Of a stretch of 64,000 nucleotides of DNA, positions 54,289-64,000 are shown in pieces; within the stretch, counting starts at the first letter, position 1; each line of letters opens with the position of its first letter. The translations under genes and the position numbers were made by a program. A model generated the notes under the pieces. That model saw nothing but the letters and a program-made list of their open reading frames with translations, did no database searches and was not told where the DNA came from. This stretch comes from Bimuria novae-zelandiae CBS 107.79 (lineage: Eukaryota; Ascomycota; Dothideomycetes; Pleosporales; Didymosphaeriaceae): contig ML976668.1 of NCBI GenBank assembly GCA_010015655.1, positions 238,388-302,387 on the forward strand, written 5' to 3'.

Positions 54289-56291
54289 CTAGCTGATTCC
54301 TAGCCCGCTGCCGGTATCGCTTCTGGGCGGAGGAGAGGTGGGCTCACTGCCCCTGCGAGAGTCGGCCTCGCGTTCGAGGAAATCAGACCATAGCTCTGCC
54401 AACGATTCCTTGTTGCTGGAGCTGCTGGCCATGAGCATAGGGTCATTAATGCCACTATTGAGGGCGGGCGTGGATGGCGTCCGGCGGAATGGCGACATTG
54501 GTATGCGCAGACTGCTGTTTGAAGTGCCTGGACGCGCGAGGCCCGCTTGTTCTTTTTGTTCTGCCAGGTATCAGCGAGAGTCCCAATCTTCAAAGAACTG
54601 TCAAACTCACCATCAGTCCAGCCCAGAAGCGCAGAGATGAGCTGCAGCGCTTCGAATTTCTTCGGATCCGACCGGTCGATGGACAAGAAATGGAGGAAGT
54701 AGTTCGTTACGATCTGCCTATCTACATTGTCTTCTGGTCGTCCTTTCTTCAGAATACGGAGTGCCTTGGTAAGGTGTTCATTCAGCGTGACCGCCTCATG
54801 TCGTAGCTTGCCAATGAGCAGATTCTTCTCCTTGACCTCCTTTTCAAAGGGGGTTGCTCTTTCGAGCTCTTTCTGGGTGGTCTCAAGCGTCTTTTGAGAT
54901 GTTGTAGCAGCTTCTTGTGCCGCTTGCACTTGCTTACGAAGCTCGTCGATCTGCGATTCGTAGTTTTCTACTGATCTCCGCAGCTCTGTCTTTCGCACTG
55001 AAAAACGTGTCAGCTTAACAAATTTTGTAGACGCACTGGCACGACTTACGATTCTGCACCTCTTGCAGCGCTTTTTGTAAGCCCTCAACAGCCTCGTTGT
55101 TAGTGTCGCGGTCCCGAGCCGCTTTCTCGTAAGCCTCGCGTAGTGACTCTATCTGTTCCCTCAATTCGCCCTCCCTTTCGGCTAGGTTCTCTCTTATAGA
55201 GCGCTCGTTCATAGCCAGAACCTCCCAATCCTGCATGGCCTGCTTCGCATTCTCGAACTCTTCCCTCGCAAAAGCTTCTCTCGAGATAAGCTCATCACGT
55301 TCTTTGATCCAATTCTGTTGTGACAGATTCGATCGGCTGCGTAGAGTCGCAGCTTCCGCTGCCTGTGCTTCGTTGTCTTTCCGCAGCTTTTCCAGCTGCT
55401 CAGTCAGTGAAGTGTTGGTCTCTTGCAGCTCCCGGTTCTGTTCTTCGAGCTCCGAGATATGGGTTTGGTATTCTTCGATCCTGGCCTGATGGACGGTCAG
55501 TCCTTACTTCCAACAAAACATATCTACCGTATGTTTCCGTAAAAAGTATCCACTTACCGCATCGGCCTTCAATCGATCTCCTAGATTTGTCCTGATTGTG
55601 TTCACCCTCCCTAGCAAGTTCTTGTACTGCGTCTCGAAGTGATCCTTATTCTCATTCGCCTCCTCCAGTTCACCCTGCAGCGTACTGATCTCTTCCTCAT
55701 GTTTCTCTTGTATGCTCTCCAGACTCTTCCGCAGCTCTGAGACTTCCTGTCGTAACGCGTCCCGTTCCTTCGCAATTGCGTCTAGGCGGGCGCTGGTATC
55801 GGAGGGTGGAGGAGAGGGCGACAGGCCTTGCTGTGATCGCGACCGTGCTAGTAGTCCCAGCGCCACGGCAGAGGATATGGAGTGGGGAGTTGAACCATTT
55901 GCTTGCGCAGTTGTAGGCGAGAGTGGCTGCTCATCTTCCACGTCGTCGGGTTCTTCTTTAACGACGGGCTTCTGCGGGACGTCAACCTTGTTCTGACCAG
56001 CCGAGTCTGTAGTTTCCAACGGAGAGCGTACTTGTTGTTCTTCATCCTCGTCCGAGTCCTCGTCCTGCTCTTCCTGCTTGACATGGCTGCCATTCACCGT
56101 CGCAACTTCCTCAGCTTTCTTTGCACCCTTCTTCTTGTTCTTCTTCTTTTTCGACTTCGAAGCGGCACCTGTAGTTGTTAGCCTAGATTAGCCTCCACTG
56201 CTTCATGTTCTCAACATGACCCTAGTTGCGCAGACGGCTCAGCTCACGTACCACTCTCTTTTACCGGGTCTGATACGGCGGATGCAGACAT
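54289..56291 (-). CDS. Rud3-like golgin with GRIP-related C-terminal domain
   Basis: Five exons, complement of 56252-56291, 55558-56168, 55050-55485, 54611-54997 and 54289-54560, giving 581 residues. Introns are 83, 72, 52 and 50 nt. The N-terminus has a Lys-rich stretch (SKKKKNKKKGAKK) and an acidic region. Residues about 130-410 are almost continuous coiled coil. Near residue 460 is the Golgi-targeting module LTKALRILKKGRPEDNVDRQ then IVTNYFLHFLSIDRSD and FEALQLISALLGWTD, like the Arf-binding GRAB/GRIP-related domain of yeast Rud3. A Ser/Pro-rich tail ends at GSGLGIS. It should tether vesicles at the cis-Golgi. The simple reading runs through intron 4 in a wrong frame; the spliced end EQKEQAGLARPG is preferred. 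Confidence 0.88.
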
Positions 56292-57429
56292 GGTTGAAGG
56301 TGTGCAATTATCGGAACAATGTGAGAAGGTTTATACCCGAGAGCAAGAGCATCTGGAGCGAGAGGTGAGGCGGAATGGTGTTCTGGCGTTGATAAATGTT
56401 CGACTTGGCACATCGTGTCCATAACGGCGGTTCGACCCACAAGGCGCTAGCCAAGCCACACGTCACCAGCCACAATGACTACCTCATAGTCAACCCTGCG
56501 GAGCACACGTCTACTCCGAGTCACCACTCACAGTCGTTGGCGCATCTTCACATTGAGCAAGCGTTCGAGAATGAAATACTCTAGAACGCTCTTCGCCTCG
56601 GCAGCCTCTATCGTCTACTTCTCGTTCGGCTTTCGAGCATTCCGTCTTTGCTATGCGGTCAGAGCGAGCGGTAGAACCAACAGCGCGACCCGCGAAAGCA
56701 TTTGACTCCGACATAATTATCGCCTGTATCAACTGTGGTCCTTTGTTCGCACTGATCTCTTTTCAATATGAAACACACCCACCACAAGCACTAGTGATGT
56801 TGACAAAGACAAGAGCGTGGAAAGATGGACTTGGCATTGTAAAATTGATAGTTCCGCTATTGGAATCCTCTTCAGATCCAAATTGAGGTCAAATTTCGCG
56901 CATTTTGATCCACTGAAGTATGGAGGACCGGGCGCAAATACAGTGCAAAGGCAGATGGCTGGGGACATGTGGTAGTCTTCCAAGCGTTGCTCATTCGCCT
57001 GTGCAAGGAACTGGGCATGGAAGCTTGCTTATATCTCATCTTTCGATTCTTCAGTATTTATGTAGTGCGTCTTCTCTCCCCCCACTGTGAACTGAAACGA
57101 ACGTCGAAGCCAAGAAGTTATCCACTTGAAGTGAGTCACTCGCCACTTCTCCACGGCTTCAAAAAACACACACACATACCTCTTCTACTATTTATTCACT
57201 ACATCTTTGCCATTATTCGAAACTTAATTCATCGATATCTTGGACTTCTTTTCAGAATCCTTGCAGCCGAAGCGACCACGGTTACACTTGAAGCTCTCGT
57301 GCCCGAGAAACAGACGCTTGTCAAAAGCAAAACGATCGACGAGGAAGACCACATGTTTAAGGACATAAATAGTGGTGCGTCATAAGAAACGCATCCCTCT
57401 GCAATATGAGAGCCCAACTAACGAGACTG
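56292..57429. other. Intergenic leading into accessory region
   Basis: No firm gene. A short frame near 57.25-57.38 kb (AAEATTVTLEALVPEK) has coding-like composition and may be a remnant 5' exon of the relic that follows, but I could not join it in frame. Confidence 0.4.
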
Positions 57430-58288
57430 CAGATGGTATTATGCCATACGAATCGGCGGCTACTAGGAACCATACCAACAATCGTCCTCTCCACCGAAAG
57501 CGGGACTGAATATGTCGTCTAGGACCTTACAACTAATACGGAGGTGGGAATACATGGCGAAGAAGAAGATGAGGGCCATATAGCATCGCATATCGCCGAC
57601 TGCGACCCTGAAAGAGAAGAGTTAGAAGAAGGAACCAGCGCGGCCGTAGAAAAACTTCGAGGTATGTTCTATCCTCCGTTCAGCACGTACAAAACCTCAC
57701 TATTTGCAGATTGCATACTGAAATTTGAAAAGGCCCATGATCTGCCTGAAGATAATATTACTTGGTACTTCGATCCAGATATCTTGGAAGGCCCCATTCG
57801 CATAAAAACCCATCAGCCGCCTGCTACGCACGCTACAGACATAGAGGTTTCTGTCTGGGGAACGCAAGAACAAGATGAGATGAGCGATATCTTACGTGGA
57901 GCCCTCGAGAGCCCGCGGGGCTAGCTGGTCAATCTTACCAAAGTGTTCAGTAAGTATTGACGCCGTGGAGTCCGCCTAGGAAGAAAAATGCGCTGACTTG
58001 CTGCAAGACACTTTCTCAATCAATAGATAGGACTTTCGGGCTAAAATTGTCTTCCTAGTCGACGGAAGTGCTGTGGCTGGCTTGGATGATAAGCCGTATA
58101 AAGAGGGCGAAAATAGATTTGCGGCTTGGATGAAAGGCGGAAGGGAAGAGGTCTTCAAGCGACTGGGTGAACTCGATATTGGGGAGTGGTCACGCGAGCA
58201 AGCTGAGACATACGCTGGCGACAAGGGAGCCTTTTGTGGGGAGCAGCTATCTCCCTGGGATAAGCTCTGTGTCTCGCCCGAGGGCTAA
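57430..58288 (+). pseudogene. Decayed gene of unknown family, paralogue of the next gene
   Basis: Coding-like text in one frame: LLGTIPTIVLSTESGTEYVV, a TAG near 57520, then DLTTNTEVGIHGEEEDEG and SAAVEKLR. A 48-nt in-frame intron (57662-57709, GTATGT...TTTGCAG) leads to CILKFEKAHDLPEDNITWYF and GPIRIKTHQPP. The frame ends at TAG near 57921 just before LVNLTKVF. After a spacer that cannot be spliced cleanly, KIVFLVDGSAVAGLDDKPYK continues to 58288. At least two nonsense codons and one lost junction. The intron position and phase, and the FEx4-5L...GPIRI pattern, match the gene at 58603, so the two look like tandem duplicates. No function is known. Confidence 0.5.
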
Positions 58289-58602
58289 GCAGTCTGTGCG
58301 GTCAATTGATGACCGTACGCGGCATCGAGGAGCCAAGATCTGGCGGCGAAGCATTCAGCAAGTGGCATGTCGTAACACAACGAGTACGCTTACGTTTCAG
58401 AATTTATAGCCCCTCTGAGTGGTTTCATCAAAAAAAGATTGTTTCTAAATATTCTTATTGTTTCCTCTCCTACCTATTCCTGAACACACTCTTTGTTCCT
58501 ATACTCGTCTCTGTACCCTGAAAGTATATTATACGGTGTTTATCCCACGTACAAGCGAAAATCTTCTACCTTATCGTGAGCACGACAAACTCGATCCATA
58601 CC
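58289..58602. other. Spacer between the two paralogues
   Basis: 314 bp, presumably the promoter of the next gene. Nothing recognised. Confidence 0.4.
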
Positions 58603-59480
58603 ATGCCCCATCCTCAGCGAGAATCCACTGGGTCTAGTGGACCGAAATATAACACGAGTAGAACTAGCGAAGAAGAACGCGCATGGAAGCATATCAGAAG
58701 TATGTTGAGCGTGCGCTTTATTGAATTCATAGCTCAAGCTGATCTTCAATCACAGCCTCCGTGCAGGCCTTTGAGAGCCGCGAACTGAACGAGGCGGAAG
58801 GAATAGAAGTCGACTTCGGCGGCATTACAGAACCTTTGATTCGCATCGACGTGGCCTGGAACAAAACTATACACGTCGGCATCAAGAAAAGCCAGCTCCG
58901 TTATACTCCGTGTATCATATTACACAATCTTCTCTATACCGACGCTAGAGAGCCTTATGAAGAGAAACAGGTGCGTCGTGACGATATCCGGGCGCTTTGT
59001 GGACTGGGGAACGTTTTGAATGATTCTGCTAGTTGGTTCAGCGAGCTTCGTTTGATGCTGCGTAAGTCTTTCACGTGAACAAACAGCTACTATTGCTATC
59101 CTAAACTTTTCTAATACTGTCCCAGTCCGCATCTGTCATACCACGCGTGCGGAAGATATCAGTGAATTTACGACCGATTTGTGCATCGTCAAAAACGGTA
59201 TGATAGCCGGTTTAGACTGGGTGAAAGGTAGTATCAGCGACCAAATATGCACCATGGCTCGAGCGCCAAGAGTGCCGTATCAGCGCTGCAAAAGGAACTC
59301 TCCAAAAGATCGCACGAGTTTGGACTGGAGATCGAACCCAAGCTGCACCACCGTAATCTCAGGTCTCGTCGATATCGAAGCCCACATGAAAAGTGGGTTC
59401 GGGACGGCCCACCTATTGTCGACTGGCCTGAACATGGTCTGGAAAAGAGCACATCCCACGGACAAATAATAGGGGACTAG
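58603..59480 (+). CDS. Unrecognised protein, possibly truncated by a frameshift
   Basis: Four exons, 58603-58699, 58756-59061, 59126-59227 and 59284-59480, giving 233 residues. The ATG encodes MPHPQRESTGSSGPKY; the frame opens slightly earlier only at a GTG. Readable parts are EEERAWKHIRTSVQAFESRE, GGITEPLIRIDVAWNKTIHV, RYTPCIILHNLLYTDAREPY, DLCIVKNGMIAGLDWVKALQ and GPPIVDWPEHGLEKS. No domain is recognised, no signal peptide or membrane segment. Beyond the stop another frame reads GLAYHGGYENFDRYQYSAYA and on to a stop at 59660-59662, with Tyr/Arg/Asp composition of real protein. A single-base deletion near 59.46-59.48 kb, or an unseen intron, would explain it. The last intron lacks a clear branch site. 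Confidence 0.5.
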
Positions 59481-59662
59481 CTTATCATGGCGGTTATGAA
59501 AATTTTGATCGCTATCAATACTCTGCGTACGCGGATGGCCGAGGGAGGACGGCTTCGAGCGAAGATGTTGAATACCGAAGCCATCATGCACGACGGGATA
59601 AGACTAGAGCGTACTACGGCGCACGTGGACCGCAAAGTTACGACGGCTCTTTCGAACGGTAG

Positions 59663-60698
59663 AGTATTTGACGGAGAATGAAGCCAGTACCACCACTCTA
59701 TCTAAACTGATTACTAGTAATGCTATGTCTGTGAAAGCGTATGTATCAATATTGCACGCTCGTTTGTTTACGTAAATAGTGAGATCCAGTCGTGGGTGCA
59801 CGCAATTAGAAGTCTCTCGGAGGCTACAGTCACACTGGTTACGTTCGTCATATATATTGCATACCATGTACGTGACTCAAAGTGTTGACTTTCAGATTGA
59901 CAATGTCGGCTAGTGAATCAGTCAAAAGCACATCGACTTTATCCAGGACAAGTCACAAATATTGACAAAAATGTTAAGTCGTTGGAATAATCAAGCAAGT
60001 GATCCAGTAACATTATCCAAATTGCACATTTGACTCAAAGAACACCGAACTACGGTACCCGTACTAGAATGAAATCCCCTGACCAACCGGTCGACTAGTG
60101 CACCCTTGAGTGTATCAAGTGCGCACCAACCGCATCTCGACGCCTCGTTGAAAGAGTTATGAAGATACTTGATGTCGGTGAATCTGGTGCGCCGGTCGCC
60201 ATCGCTACCTGCGAGTCCATGTTCATCATTGAGAAAGCCTTCCTTCTCCAGCCTTAGGAAGCACTGTATCCAGTTATCGATCGCAGCCTCCTTTGAAGAG
60301 GACGGCGAAGGAAGCCAGCTTAAGTATAATAAAGGCATGCTGTTGCGGTCCCTGATTATCAGTGAAAAGTAGAACAAAGAATTGGCTAGGCAGCCTCCAA
60401 ATCACAACTGATGGCAGTCCTTCAAATGCGCTTATCTACGCCTTGAAATGAAGCAAAAAGATAGAAAAAAGATCATTTTGGGAACCATAGTAATTGCTTG
60501 ACAGTCAGCGCAATGCATATACAATATTAAGCTCATACCATTTGACCATACAAACAAACGAATATAAAATGTGGACAACAATGAAACTTTTACGGAGGTA
60601 TCAATCAGGAAAGCAAAGCCTCTGTAGTGATAGATAAAAAGTTCTGCTTTCTTAGCTGAAATCAACACGCCTATAAACAGATCGACAGTACTTTCAAC
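59663..60698. other. Intergenic, no gene seen
   Basis: About 1 kb of average to AT-leaning DNA. Minus-strand frames such as 59991-60377 are not convincing. Confidence 0.45.
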
Positions 60699-61792
60699 AT
60701 GTCCTCTGAGACTGTATTCAATCCTGGTGAAGAGTTTCTATACACACATGATGCCCTAGACCATTGTGCATTCCAAGCCGTTAATCTTGCAGAACAAGAA
60801 GACTTTGGAGGCTTGGAGTATGCAGATTACACTACTCACGAGGAGGACAGATCCCTAGTGAAAGCGAAGGCGCGTAAGCGAGCCGCAAGAAACCTAAACT
60901 ACGACGAGATCGTTTTTAGATGGCACCAACGGTACCTTCCCGACTACGACGAAGACAATGATCTTAGTTTCGGGATAGGTCGACTACCAATCGGTACTCA
61001 ACGAGACAACTTTGTCTACAAGATCTATGCCTTTGATCTCGGCCCTTTGAGCGAGGGGAACCAAAACAACTTTACTCGCCCTCAGGTTGTATGGGAATTG
61101 CTACAACCACTGAGGCGAAAACAGTAAGACGAGCACCTTCCCTCCAGCACAAGCTCCATCCGTGAGAGGGTTCGATGCAAAAAAAGAATTGCTAATAAAG
61201 CGGATTAGAGCACGAAATGGAGCTTCTTCTAATGCGAAGTACACCGTTGTCTTCAACGACGCAAGATAGACCGAAACCGACCTTGAATTCCTTAAAGATG
61301 AGGAAACGGCACAGTACTTTGTCAGCGGCGCAAACGGCAACCTCCGCGACGTACGCAATGGTGATCTCTTCGCTAGCTCTTCCGTAGAAGTTAAAGTCTT
61401 CACGTACGGCGAGATCTTCCACGAGCCCCTTAGCAAAGACACGCTCGTGGTATCTTTCTGCTCGGATAACCCAATACGCCAATCCTCGCAGACATCTGTC
61501 TCATAAAGAAGTTGCAGAAATGCCACGCGTGGTCATCTGTACTGACGATGTCACTAAGATGGGGACGCATGGCACAGAGAAGGACGGTTACACGACAAGG
61601 GTCGCGGACTGACTCGCAAAATATGACCAGGATAACAGGCAGTTGTTGGAAAAAGTGAAGGGTATATCTGCGTTGGCGGGCTGCCGTACGTTCGTGCATA
61701 TTTTGAAGGGTGGCGAGAGCTCTGGAGACGACATTTCAATAAATTCAGCAAAAGCTGAGCTCGCAGGAGGCCACTGGGATTTTAATTCCTAG
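60699..61792 (+). pseudogene. Decayed gene of unknown family
   Basis: Starts well (MSSETVFNPGEEFLYTHDAL) and stays open for 142 codons through FGIGRLPIGTQRDNFVYKIY to ELLQPLR, where the frame shifts near 61112. The next frame reads SVRGFDAKKELLIKRIRARN and YTVVFNDAR, a TAG near 61267, then TETDLEFLKDEETAQYFVSG and VEVKVFTYGEIFHEPLSKDT. A second shift near 61490 leads to EMPRVVICTDDVTKMGTHGT, a TGA near 61609, then AKYDQDNRQLLEKVKGISAL and a stop at 61790-61792. So there are two frameshifts and two nonsense codons over about 360 codons. The family is not recognised. The minus-strand frames here are shadows. Confidence 0.5.
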
Positions 61793-62037
61793 ATGGGTTA
61801 TTAAAATTGATAACAAGGATAGCGAGACATTAGGTCGAGTGAGGCTGTAAGCACCGGAGGTGCGAAGGCTAGGCCAGGGGTATAAAAAAAAGGAGTACAG
61901 TCCATCCCATCGCTACTCTAAAGTGGGGTGATAACAAGGATACATGCCTCGCCATACTCTTTAGATTAGTTTCAATGATCTCGTTTCTACCAGGACATAC
62001 ATACGGTGTTGCCAAGCTTTCATAAGTTTTAAAGCAG

Positions 62038-62259
62038 TTCTTTGCGAGGAAGTTCCCAGGCGATGTCCGCAGAGCCGACCTTTGGACATTCCACAAGCAC
62101 TTCGAATTCACCCAGCAACACTCTCATATCCCAGTATTATGGATCTCAACTGACCGTGCAGTATTTGATACGTTGGAGCTCCGTCTCGATTTGCGCTACT
62201 TACAAGATTTTCTTGGCAAGGTTACCGTGTCTCGGCAGTCAGTGCGCAACATCACTTAA
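62038..62259 (+). pseudogene. Gene fragment beside the RIP block
   Basis: 73 codons in one frame: FFARKFPGDVRRADLWTFHK, then IPVLWISTDRAVFDTLELRL and YLQDFLGKVTVSRQ, ending in TAA. It is preceded by a TAA a few codons upstream (TYGVAKLS then stop), so it is either a last exon after an intron ending AAAGCAG or the 3' remnant of a dead gene. No start codon. The RIP-altered block begins about 40 bp further on. Confidence 0.4.
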
Positions 62260-62319
62260 TGCGCAACCCCAACATAATCGCGACGTCAACAATATAAGGC
62301 TATAGAGCTCTACACAAAA

Positions 62320-64000
62320 GCTATTATTACAAGATTTTTTAGTAGAGAGGTTTCCTAGGTCTGTAGATAATTACTAGTAACTTAAATTATAAATATCTAC
62401 TTAGTATTCTAACTAGATAGCTACTACGCGATAATAGCGTTAATAGCGTAAATACTACTATATTAACGCGTATAGGTGCTAGCGTAGATTTCTTCCTCTT
62501 TATAACCTTATAAGTAGCTTTTAAGGCTCTCTAACTTCCCTTTTTAGTAATTTTAAGATATCCTTAAAGTTATTATTAAGTCTTATAAGCCTATTAATAA
62601 AGGCGTTACTTAGTAGCCTAATTAGCTCTCTCCTTAGCGCGCGTATTTTTAACTACTACCTACGTAACGCGCCTCTCCTAAAGTAAATAAGCTTTAAGCT
62701 ATTTATTAGCTTTCTATATCTCTTATTACTAACTTTTTTAGAGTTATAATTATTTCTTTTTAGCTTCTTATTAACTAAGAAAATCGTGCGCTTTCTGTAC
62801 TTAAGCAGGTAACTAGAAAATAGCTCCTCTATACTACTCCTTAGGTTACTCTAAGGGCAGAGTCTTACTCTTTATTTAACGCTATTTTTTATTTTTTAAG
62901 GCTTTTAAAGGCCCTTATTCTCGTGCTCTAAGAGTTACTTTTATATAAAAATTAAGTATATTGTCTAGCTAAGCTTACGCAACTCCTTAGTCGTAATATC
63001 CTTAATAGTAGAGTATAATAGTTATTCTATTTTACGCTAATTTAATGCGTTAAGTACTAACGTAAAGCTTTTTTATAATCTTATCTTTAAAGAGGGCTCC
63101 TTATTAAATTACTTAAGAATAGGTGTAGAATCTAGCGGCAAGATACTTATATACTTAAAAGTCTTAGTAATTAATTATAGTATAACTAACGCAGTCTACG
63201 CCCTTTAGAAAAGTATAAAAAAGTCTTTTTTAGTAACTATTAATAGTCTTTAGCTTTTATATAGATAGGCGTTAAGCTCGTCGGAGTAGGAAGCTAAGAA
63301 AGACTTAAATATATACACGTTAAGAGGCTACAACGTATGCATTAAATAAAGGGGAAATATAGCTAAGAGGATCCTATTTTAGTTATAATAGTTAATAAAA
63401 TCTATAGTAACGTGAGACCTATAGCTATTAAGGATTAAAAGTTAGTATACTTATTAAGCCTTTTTAGCTTTCTCTCTTATATAGTAATTAAACACTTATT
63501 AAAGCTATTAAAGGCCTATCTCGTTGTTTAACTAGCTAGAGGGAGATAAGGTAATAAAGACTTTATAGTATTAAGGATTAATTTCTTTTACCTAGCTTAA
63601 TTATAGGCTCTTAGCGGTAAATTAATAGATTAGTAATAAATTAATAGTAAATCTATTGGCGTATATACATGCAATAATTAAGGTCTACTTATAGCTACTA
63701 TCTTATATAAATTACCTTACTTAGTAACTCTTATATAGAGGCCTGTTAAAGATCCTTTTTAAGTAGCTAGTAATACTAAGGAGGAAGCCTTTCTTATCTA
63801 TATTATAGTAATAATAAGACTCTATGCTATACTTCGCGATTTTATTATATAAAAGCTTAAAGTAGAGCTTATATTTTGCCTTTAAATTAGCATTATAGTA
63901 ATTACTATTAATTCTAGTTATTTAGCGTAATATTAAGGCGTCGCTGTTACGCTTAATAAGGCGATTAACCTAAGATATACTTACGTCCTTTTAAGTAATA
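62320..64000 (-). mobile_element. RIP-degraded Fot1/pogo-like transposon, runs off the window
   Basis: AT-rich with TpA excess and retained CpG. On the minus strand, from the window end leftward, a Fot1/pogo (DDE_1-type) transposase is readable in broken frames: KGFLLSITS near 63.78 kb, IACIYANR, FITSSPS, LLILNSYRSHVTIDFINYYN near 63.5-63.45 kb, LLAIFPP, FLSFLLR near 63.29 kb, and HENKGL near 62.92 kb. No catalytic triad is intact. The terminal 300 bp match the plus-strand relic at 19.9-20.66 kb and give the empty site for the MITE there. The 5' end of the element lies beyond the window. Confidence 0.7.

Noticed and set aside
1..64000. CRISPR array, rRNA genes, secondary-metabolite backbone genes (PKS/NRPS)
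   Set aside because: None seen. Direct repeats found are minisatellite, LTR or MITE sequence, and no synthase-like long gene is present.

Overview
The window is nuclear DNA of a filamentous ascomycete (Pezizomycotina; a Dothideomycete is my best guess, no species can be named). The evidence is protein-coding genes with many 46-60 nt introns carrying GTRNGT donors, RCTRAY branch sites and short branch-to-acceptor distances. Fungus-specific families are also present (Fung_rhodopsin-type membrane protein, BTB protein of the LPIPD type, DUF1996, HET, Zn2Cys6 factors), as are repeat-induced point mutation (RIP) tracts in which CpA/TpG has been turned into TpA while CpG survives. All splice models below were built by eye, by joining exon frames that restore family-like protein across short introns.

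Layout. 0-6 kb: three housekeeping RNA genes (Cwf18-type splicing factor, zinc-knuckle RS protein, R3H-SUZ protein). 6-17 kb: sparser DNA with a GNAT acetyltransferase, a rhodopsin-like membrane protein, an amino-acid permease and a BTB protein. 17.9-28.5 kb: a transposon island. It holds a RIP-degraded Fot1/pogo-like element with a solo LTR and a hAT-like MITE nested in it, a TA-flanked MITE, one intact MFS transporter gene, and a complete but RIP-degraded Ty1/copia element that itself carries a younger solo LTR. 29-36.5 kb: accessory genes: Zn2Cys6 factor, secreted DUF1996 protein, small secreted cysteine-rich protein, a tyrosine/aspartate-rich protein, and a HET gene broken by two nonsense codons and a frameshift. 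37-41 kb: mitochondrial uL3m and a Zn2Cys6-acetyltransferase fusion. 40.7-47.6 kb: almost 7 kb without a convincing gene.

47.6-56.3 kb is a conserved housekeeping block: MetRS/LTO1 as a divergent pair, Cdc10-type septin/bL32m as a divergent pair, and a Rud3-like golgin. 57-62.3 kb holds fast-decaying genes of a family I do not recognise. Two of them (57.4-58.3 and 58.6-59.5 kb) look like tandem paralogues; two other relics follow. The window ends in a second RIP-degraded copy of the Fot1-like element, in the opposite orientation; it provides the empty-site comparison for the hAT-like MITE at 20.2 kb.

The main biological themes are layered transposition before and after RIP, host-gene decay beside RIP blocks, and a number of introns that simple ORF reading misses: 48-nt in-frame introns in the R3H gene and GC-AG introns in the BTB and septin genes.
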